Positions 7,607-11,971 of a stretch of 11,971 bases of DNA are shown piece after piece. A program made the translations under genes and the position numbers. The stretch is from the NCBI GenBank assembly GCA_011056825.1, contig DSBH01000273.1:1-11971 (forward strand), written 5' to 3'. The notes below the pieces were generated by a model. The model did not search any database. It had not been told where the DNA came from and saw only the letters and a program-made list of their open reading frames with translations. This DNA comes from Deltaproteobacteria bacterium (GTDB lineage Bacteria; Desulfobacterota; Syntrophia; Syntrophales; UBA2210). Position 1 is the first letter of the stretch. Each line of letters begins with the position of its first letter.

Positions 7607-9334
7607 CTATCGATCATTCAGCAGGTTTCGAAGATGCGACAATTTCAATTCCGCGACGGCAAGCGCCTGTTGTATCGTTCGAGCCTGAGCTTTCAATGCT
7701 TCGGCGGCCGCTTCTCCTATAGCCTGTTGTATCGCCAGCGATCTCTTTTCTTCCATCGACCGCATGAGATTGCGATACCTGCCATAGAAGCGCCAGCCAA
7801 GCGCAAAGCCGATGAGAACGAGACTGGCCATTGCCGCCAGACCGCGACCGCTGAACAGTGAAATAACGGCCGTTACTGCCAGTGTCAGGGCCTTGTGGAC
7901 TCCCGGATTATCAAGAAAAGCGCTCACGTTATCCCTGCCCGGCAGAACGATCAGAAATATCAAAAACAGCGCGCCGTAGACAAAACGCTGAACGCTCCTG
8001 AACAACGTCGGCGAGAGTGCGTCTGCGCATGTCTCGCCGCCGGTGGCCAAAACGCTGTGAACCGTATCGTCGAACGAGGAAAGACACTTGTCGAAATCGA
8101 GAGAGCGTTCGATCTCACCGGGCATACCTGCCAGTGAGAGGCGACGGTACAATTCCGAATAAAGCCGATCCCGACGCAGGGCAAGACGACGCTTGAGAAC
8201 TGAAAGCACGTCCTTTACAGCCTTGTCTCGTATTTTGGAAGTTTTGCGTGGATCGCTTCCGGCCCTTCCATGCAGTCTGGCGGCAAACAGCTCAATAACT
8301 CGGCCGGGACCTATCAGGAGGTCAGACGGGGCCTGCTCTTCAGACGATTCTTTCGCCAGCGCGTCCGCCCACGGCACGGAAGCTCGTTCGACGTCGGCGA
8401 CGGTTTTATGCATCTCGTCATCTGTTATGTCCGTCCATTCAGCTAGCACATCATGCAATCTGCCCACCGCCGCCGTTTCCCTTTCGAGCGCGCTGTACAC
8501 GGGTCCGAGCTCAGCGTCGATATTCAGCATCTTGATGCCCGTCAGTTCCTTGATGTCCCTCTCACGGAATATCTCTCTCCGCATGAGTTTGATCTGGTTC
8601 CAATAGGACGGCTTTTTATTATCGAGATATTCGGTCGCCGACACGTGATACACAACCGGATCGGTTATGCCGGCGGCGGCCAGATGGTCTCTGAGGACGC
8701 TCATGGCGGCCTCCAGATCGTTCCTGTTCTTTTCGCCCCCTTCCTTTCCGTCAAAAAATATGTCCGCCTTGTTCAGAACAAAATAATAATTACGACGGTC
8801 TTTGGGCATTTTTTCAAGGAAATCATAAAATTGTCCGTCAGCGTATTTTTCCGGCGACAAAACCCATACGAGCACGTCCAGCGTTTCTAAAAAGGCCGTC
8901 ACCGTCTCCCGGTGTCGCTCCACGATGCTGTCGTAATCCGGAAGATCACAGAGTATGATGCTTCGCACGTCCTCCGCCTCGTGAAGGTATTCCCGCCAGG
9001 GAAGTCCGGTCATTCGGAACGAAGCGGGAATGTAAGTCTCCTTGTGGCGGTAGATCAGCACCTCGTCCGTGTGGGGTCGGCGATGGCTGGTTGATGATAT
9101 TGTTTCAGCGGCCAGGGCGTTCATGATCGTTGATTTGCCGACGCCTGTTCCACCCATGAGACCGACGGCAAGCACACCTTCTTCCAGATTGCCGAGTTTA
9201 CGTCGCGCCCCGCCGACAAGATCGCGAAGCCGGCCGGATTTTTCTTCATCCAGCGCGAGAAATGAACCGCCCCCACCGAGGAGGTCTTCGAATTCTTCAA
9301 CGAGTTTCATGAGCCTGTCGCGGTATTCCATCAC
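7607..9334 (-). CDS. Membrane-associated dynamin-like/Era-like GTPase (second of tandem pair)
   Basis: 575 aa from a GTG at 9334 overlapping the previous stop by four bases; an ATG at 9331 (TGATG) is an equally possible start one residue later. GTPase motifs in order: P-loop GGTGVGKST at 61-69, switch I threonine in RRPHTDE at 85-91, G3 variant DLPDYDS at 130-136 (Asp in place of the usual DxxG glycine) and G4 NKAD at 188-191. A conserved SPEKYAD follows G3 at 160-166. A long helical middle region (about 260-445) leads to three hydrophobic stretches near 451-466, 477-495 and 498-517, then a charged alanine-rich C-terminal helix to 575. GTPase, helical stalk, hydrophobic insert and return helix in that order resemble bacterial dynamin-like proteins. 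Function is unknown; membrane remodelling or membrane-tethered signalling is inference. It was not recognised as a named gene. Confidence 0.85.
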   Translation of the reverse strand: MMEYRDRLMKLVEEFEDLLGGGGSFLALDEEKSGRLRDLVGGARRKLGNLEEGVLAVGLMGGTGVGKSTIMNALAAETISSTSHRRPHTDEVLIYRHKETYIPASFRMTGLPWREYLHEAEDVRSIILCDLPDYDSIVERHRETVTAFLETLDVLVWVLSPEKYADGQFYDFLEKMPKDRRNYYFVLNKADIFFDGKEGGEKNRNDLEAAMSVLRDHLAAAGITDPVVYHVSATEYLDNKKPSYWNQIKLMRREIFRERDIKELTGIKMLNIDAELGPVYSALERETAAVGRLHDVLAEWTDITDDEMHKTVADVERASVPWADALAKESSEEQAPSDLLIGPGRVIELFAARLHGRAGSDPRKTSKIRDKAVKDVLSVLKRRLALRRDRLYSELYRRLSLAGMPGEIERSLDFDKCLSSFDDTVHSVLATGGETCADALSPTLFRSVQRFVYGALFLIFLIVLPGRDNVSAFLDNPGVHKALTLAVTAVISLFSGRGLAAMASLVLIGFALGWRFYGRYRNLMRSMEEKRSLAIQQAIGEAAAEALKAQARTIQQALAVAELKLSHLRNLLNDR

Positions 9335-11052
9335 TCCGATGTCTCCATTTCCCGTTTCAGCCTGGCCAATTCATCAGTCGCGCTTTCAGGTATTGCGTAT
9401 TTCGCGATAATCGAAGTGTAACGGTCACGCTGTTCCTCGAAAATTGAAAGGACTCCCTCACGATATCGATTGTTCATATCCCGAATGATCGCCCGGAGTT
9501 CCCGGTGGGCGAAAAGATCAGCAGAACTCTTGGTGACAAAAGGCGCCAGCACTGTATTAAAGCCCATTTCGAGGAGGGTTATGCCTCCGCCCAGAACCGT
9601 TTCAAATGACAGAATGGCCGCACCCCAGAGCACCGAGGTTGAATAGATTCCCACCTTCTTGCCCCGGGGCAGATCCCGTTCCAGCTCACGTATCGTGCTC
9701 TCAAGCCATTCCGCTATTTCAGCCTGTAAATCGAAAAGCCGGGTCTCGATTTCATGTTCCTTCATGGCCGTTTCCCCCTTCCGGAGGTCGGCGAACAGCG
9801 GAGCGTCGGGAGACGACGGCGAAAGATTTTCGAGAATCAGAACGTTCAAACGTTCAACCGCCGACATAATCGGCGAATTATCGATCCTTCGCCCGGCCCG
9901 AAGCAGGCTTTCCTTTTTTTCTTCGTCTGTTTCCAGACGCCGAATACGGAGCAGGTCCAGGGGCGCCCGGACCAGCGAGGCGATGTAGCCGCGGGGCGTT
10001 GCAAGAACGTCATAAGCGCCGAATATTTTTTTTATTTCCCGCTTGATCGCGTGAAGGTTTCTCTGCTCGTGCCGTGCCTTCATTTCCTCGAGAAGAAAAC
10101 GGGCCGAAGAGTCGACGAGTGAATCGAGTTTTTCAACCCACCGATCTTCCGCCTGTTTTTCCCGTTCGATCAGATCCAGCAGACGGTTGGCCTTGTCGGC
10201 GATATTCCGCCGGGTTCTCTGCCGGTCCTCGCGGATAATTGTTTCCTTTTCGGCGCGTGAAAAGGCCTCCTGGAGCTTCAGGACAAAATCCTCCAGGATG
10301 CGACGCAGTGTTCCGCCGTCACGTTCCGCTGTTCCCATGAAAGGAATGACAAAAAATCTCTCTTCATTGAGCGGAATACCCCGCTCCCTGAAAACGTTCA
10401 CCAGTTCAGCCGCTGTCTGGCCTTTCTCGGCCTTGTTGAACACAACGAACAGGGGCTTTCTTTCCACCGACGCGCGGTGCATGAAACGAAACAGAACCTG
10501 GTCCGCGTATTTTTCCTGGCTTGTCACGAAGATAACGCCGTGGGAGAGGTGATACATGAGGCGTGCCTGGTAACGATTCCCCGACTCCAGCGAATCAAGA
10601 TCAGGCGTGTCGAGAAGGACGAGATGCGACAGGTGATCCTCATCGTGTTCTACATACCGTATAATGGTAGTGCCGCCATCTCCTGTTACGGAACCTTCGT
10701 CCGTTTCTTCACGTAATGTTCTCTCGGAACGTGACAGGGAAAAGGGGAAATTCCCGGTGACTGCATGATCACGATGACCGTACGCCACCGGCGCTGTTGT
10801 CGTGGGACGGGCCACGCCGACCGGGCTGATGTCTTTACCGGCCAGGGCGTTGAATATGGTGGACTTGCCGGTTCCGGTGCCTCCCAGGAGGGCGATCCAG
10901 AGACAGTCCACCTCCTTTTTATAAATAAAAATATCCTGTTCGATCTTCAGGGACTCCGATGCTTCGCGCATATCTTCCGCCGCGACCGCAAGGCCCGACG
11001 GCCGGATGCCCAGCCATGACAACTCCGGTGCGGGCGGTCCCGAATCGTTCAT
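9331..11052 (-). CDS. Membrane-associated dynamin-like/Era-like GTPase (first of tandem pair)
   Basis: 573 aa. The ATG at 11052 has a GGAG ribosome-binding site 5 bases upstream. GTPase motifs: P-loop GGTGTGKST at 57-65, switch I ARPTTTAP at 81-88, G3 variant DTPDLDS at 148-154 and G4 NKAE at 206-209. After G3 comes SQEKYAD at 178-184, shared with the downstream paralogue. Residues about 260-465 are highly charged and probably helical/coiled-coil, followed by a hydrophobic stretch at about 467-506. That stretch carries acidic residues (E484, E495), so it may be a membrane-dipping paddle and not a clean transmembrane pair. A return helix runs to 573. The downstream GTPase gene overlaps its stop, so the two are translationally coupled and probably made in near-equal amounts. 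No signal peptide is seen, so the GTPase domain should be cytosolic. The specific function is unknown. Confidence 0.85.
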   Translation of the reverse strand: MNDSGPPAPELSWLGIRPSGLAVAAEDMREASESLKIEQDIFIYKKEVDCLWIALLGGTGTGKSTIFNALAGKDISPVGVARPTTTAPVAYGHRDHAVTGNFPFSLSRSERTLREETDEGSVTGDGGTTIIRYVEHDEDHLSHLVLLDTPDLDSLESGNRYQARLMYHLSHGVIFVTSQEKYADQVLFRFMHRASVERKPLFVVFNKAEKGQTAAELVNVFRERGIPLNEERFFVIPFMGTAERDGGTLRRILEDFVLKLQEAFSRAEKETIIREDRQRTRRNIADKANRLLDLIEREKQAEDRWVEKLDSLVDSSARFLLEEMKARHEQRNLHAIKREIKKIFGAYDVLATPRGYIASLVRAPLDLLRIRRLETDEEKKESLLRAGRRIDNSPIMSAVERLNVLILENLSPSSPDAPLFADLRKGETAMKEHEIETRLFDLQAEIAEWLESTIRELERDLPRGKKVGIYSTSVLWGAAILSFETVLGGGITLLEMGFNTVLAPFVTKSSADLFAHRELRAIIRDMNNRYREGVLSIFEEQRDRYTSIIAKYAIPESATDELARLKREMETSE

Positions 11053-11102
11053 CGGTTCTCCATTTCAGGCTCATTTTTCCGGCCGGTGAAACACACACCG
11101 AT

Positions 11103-11108
11103 ATTGTA
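11103..11108 (-). promoter_or_regulatory. Possible -10 element for the GTPase pair
   Basis: TACAAT on the minus strand, 44 bases before an expected transcript start-to-ATG distance that suits the gene at 11052. No recognisable -35 lies 16-18 bases upstream, where the sequence is GC-rich, so this would need an activator or another sigma factor. Confidence 0.25.
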
Positions 11109-11157
11109 TTCTGTTTAGCAGATGGCGCCCGAAACATCAACATCACAGCGTGCCGTG

Positions 11158-11177
11158 ATTCCGCGGGCCCGGGGAAT
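11158..11177. repeat. 20-bp near-perfect palindrome in the divergent intergenic region
   Basis: The two 10-base halves are inverted copies with one mismatched symmetric pair: ATTCC and GGAAT form the outer arms and CGGGCCCG the centre. It sits between the divergent GTPase and radical SAM genes and is not followed by a T-run. A regulator-binding site is therefore more likely than an intrinsic terminator. A second, perfect palindrome, CCGGCGCCGG, lies at 11206-11215. Confidence 0.5.
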
Positions 11178-11218
11178 CTTCAACCGGGATAAAAGAGAGC
11201 GCGGCCCGGCGCCGGCGC

Positions 11219-11247
11219 TTGCCGTCATTGACGAGTCGTATTATTAT
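11219..11247 (+). promoter_or_regulatory. Predicted promoter abutting the radical SAM start codon
   Basis: TTGCCG (11219-11224), a 17-base spacer and TATTAT (11242-11247). The predicted transcript start falls at about 11254-11256, essentially on the A of the ATG at 11256. No Shine-Dalgarno precedes that ATG, consistent with a leaderless mRNA. Confidence 0.4.
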
Positions 11248-11255
11248 GCTCCACC

Positions 11256-11971
11256 ATGACATCACACGATCACAACAAAAAGATTCTTCTTGTCAATCCC
11301 TGGATCCACGATTTCGCCGCGTATGATTACTGGGCGAAACCGCTTGGATTGCTCTATATCGGTTCCGTTCTTCGAAACGAGGGATTCCGCGTCAAACTTG
11401 TCGATTGTCTTAACGACCCCGAAGCCCTGCGCTTCGGCACGAGAAAAAACGGACGGGGTCGCTTCCGCAAGGAAGAAATTTCCAAACCCGCCGCTCTGGC
11501 CCATATTCCGCGCCGCTACAGCCGCTACGGCATGTCTCCCGGCAGATTCAGGGAGGCGCTTCACCAGTGCGGCCGTCCCGACGCGATATTCGTGACCTCC
11601 GTTATGACATACTGGTATCCCGGTGTGTTTGAGGCCATCGAAATTATAAAGCAACTGTTCCCTGACGTGCCGCTCGCCCTGGGAGGCATCTACGCGACGC
11701 TGTGCCCGGAACACGCGCGCGCCCGCTCCGGAGCCGACCTGGTTGTCGAAGGGGATGTTCTATTTCGAAAACCCGAGAGCAAAAACTCACTCCAGGCCGT
11801 GCTGAAAATGCTTCTCGGCACGGACCTCAACTTTTTTGAGCCCCATGAAACACTGGCATCACTCCCCTTCCCCGCCTATGACCTGCTGCCGTCTTTTGAC
11901 CAGGCCGTTCTGCTTACATCGCGGGGATGTCCCTATTCCTGTGGTTACTGCGCGTCCCGCTATCTTAACGG
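11256..11971 (+). CDS. B12-binding-domain radical SAM protein (5' part, cut by window edge)
   Basis: 238 complete codons are visible and the frame is still open at the window end. The ATG at 11256 is the only possible start after an in-frame TGA at 11229. The N-terminal region resembles the cobalamin-binding domain of class B radical SAM enzymes: KKILLVNPW at 8-16, PLGLLYIGSVLRNEGFRVKLVD at 29-50 (a Rossmann-like unit), DAIFVTSVMTYWYPG at 109-123 and the loop LALGGIYATLCPEH at 140-153. The radical SAM cluster motif CPYSCGYC follows at 225-232, with cysteines 225, 229 and 232 as ligands to the 4Fe-4S cluster. Such enzymes do methylation, rearrangement or thioether chemistry on diverse substrates; the substrate here cannot be told. 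A basic insert with RRYSRYGMSPGRF (86-98) lies between the first strand units. It diverges from the GTPase operon across a 203-bp region. Confidence 0.85.
   Translation, partial: MTSHDHNKKILLVNPWIHDFAAYDYWAKPLGLLYIGSVLRNEGFRVKLVDCLNDPEALRFGTRKNGRGRFRKEEISKPAALAHIPRRYSRYGMSPGRFREALHQCGRPDAIFVTSVMTYWYPGVFEAIEIIKQLFPDVPLALGGIYATLCPEHARARSGADLVVEGDVLFRKPESKNSLQAVLKMLLGTDLNFFEPHETLASLPFPAYDLLPSFDQAVLLTSRGCPYSCGYCASRYLN

Noticed and set aside
11262..11714. A 150-codon minus-strand frame near the right edge
   Set aside because: It is antisense to the radical SAM reading frame, whose cobalamin-domain and CxxxCxxC motifs are clear; the minus-strand frame shows no family features.

Overview
The window is a compact bacterial chromosomal segment with two blocks of minus-strand genes, flanked by a plus-strand gene at each end. 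Three things point to an anaerobic Deltaproteobacterium in the broad sense (Desulfobacterota, Syntrophobacterales-like): a UPF0280/COG2122 protein, a cobalamin-binding radical SAM protein, and a DUF1285-like protein next to dtd. This assignment is inferred from gene content and family resemblance, not from a search.

Layout. (1) 1-77 is a strikingly AT-rich leader, followed by an FMN-dependent nitroreductase-family gene (78-743, +). (2) Convergent to it lies a tightly packed minus-strand cluster that reads, in transcription order: dtd (D-aminoacyl-tRNA deacylase), a DUF1285-like gene, guaB (IMP dehydrogenase), dnaE (replicative DNA polymerase III alpha subunit) and a UPF0280 ApbE-related gene (809-7476). 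Junctions are a 4-nt overlap, a 2-nt gap, a 3-nt gap and a 19-nt gap, so this looks like one operon. A good sigma70-type promoter (TTGAAA-16-TATAGT) lies at 7544-7571, just upstream of dtd. (3) Upstream is a second minus-strand unit: two overlapping genes for large GTPases with C-terminal hydrophobic segments (7607-11052). They are diverged paralogues sharing GGTGxGKST, RPxT, DxPDxDS and EKYAD motifs. (4) A 203-bp divergent intergenic region (11053-11255) holds a near-perfect 20-bp palindrome and promoter-like elements. It is followed by the 5' part of a B12-binding radical SAM gene (11256 onward, +), cut by the window edge.

How they fit together. The dtd-to-UPF0280 cluster mixes translation quality control, guanine nucleotide synthesis and replication, as housekeeping operons often do. 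The shared theme is informational metabolism, not a single pathway. The GTPase pair is the best candidate for an under-described system: two dynamin-like or Era-like GTPases, translationally coupled and both probably membrane-associated, which could form a heteromeric membrane-acting machine. No RNA genes, CRISPR arrays, insertion sequences or phage genes are visible.
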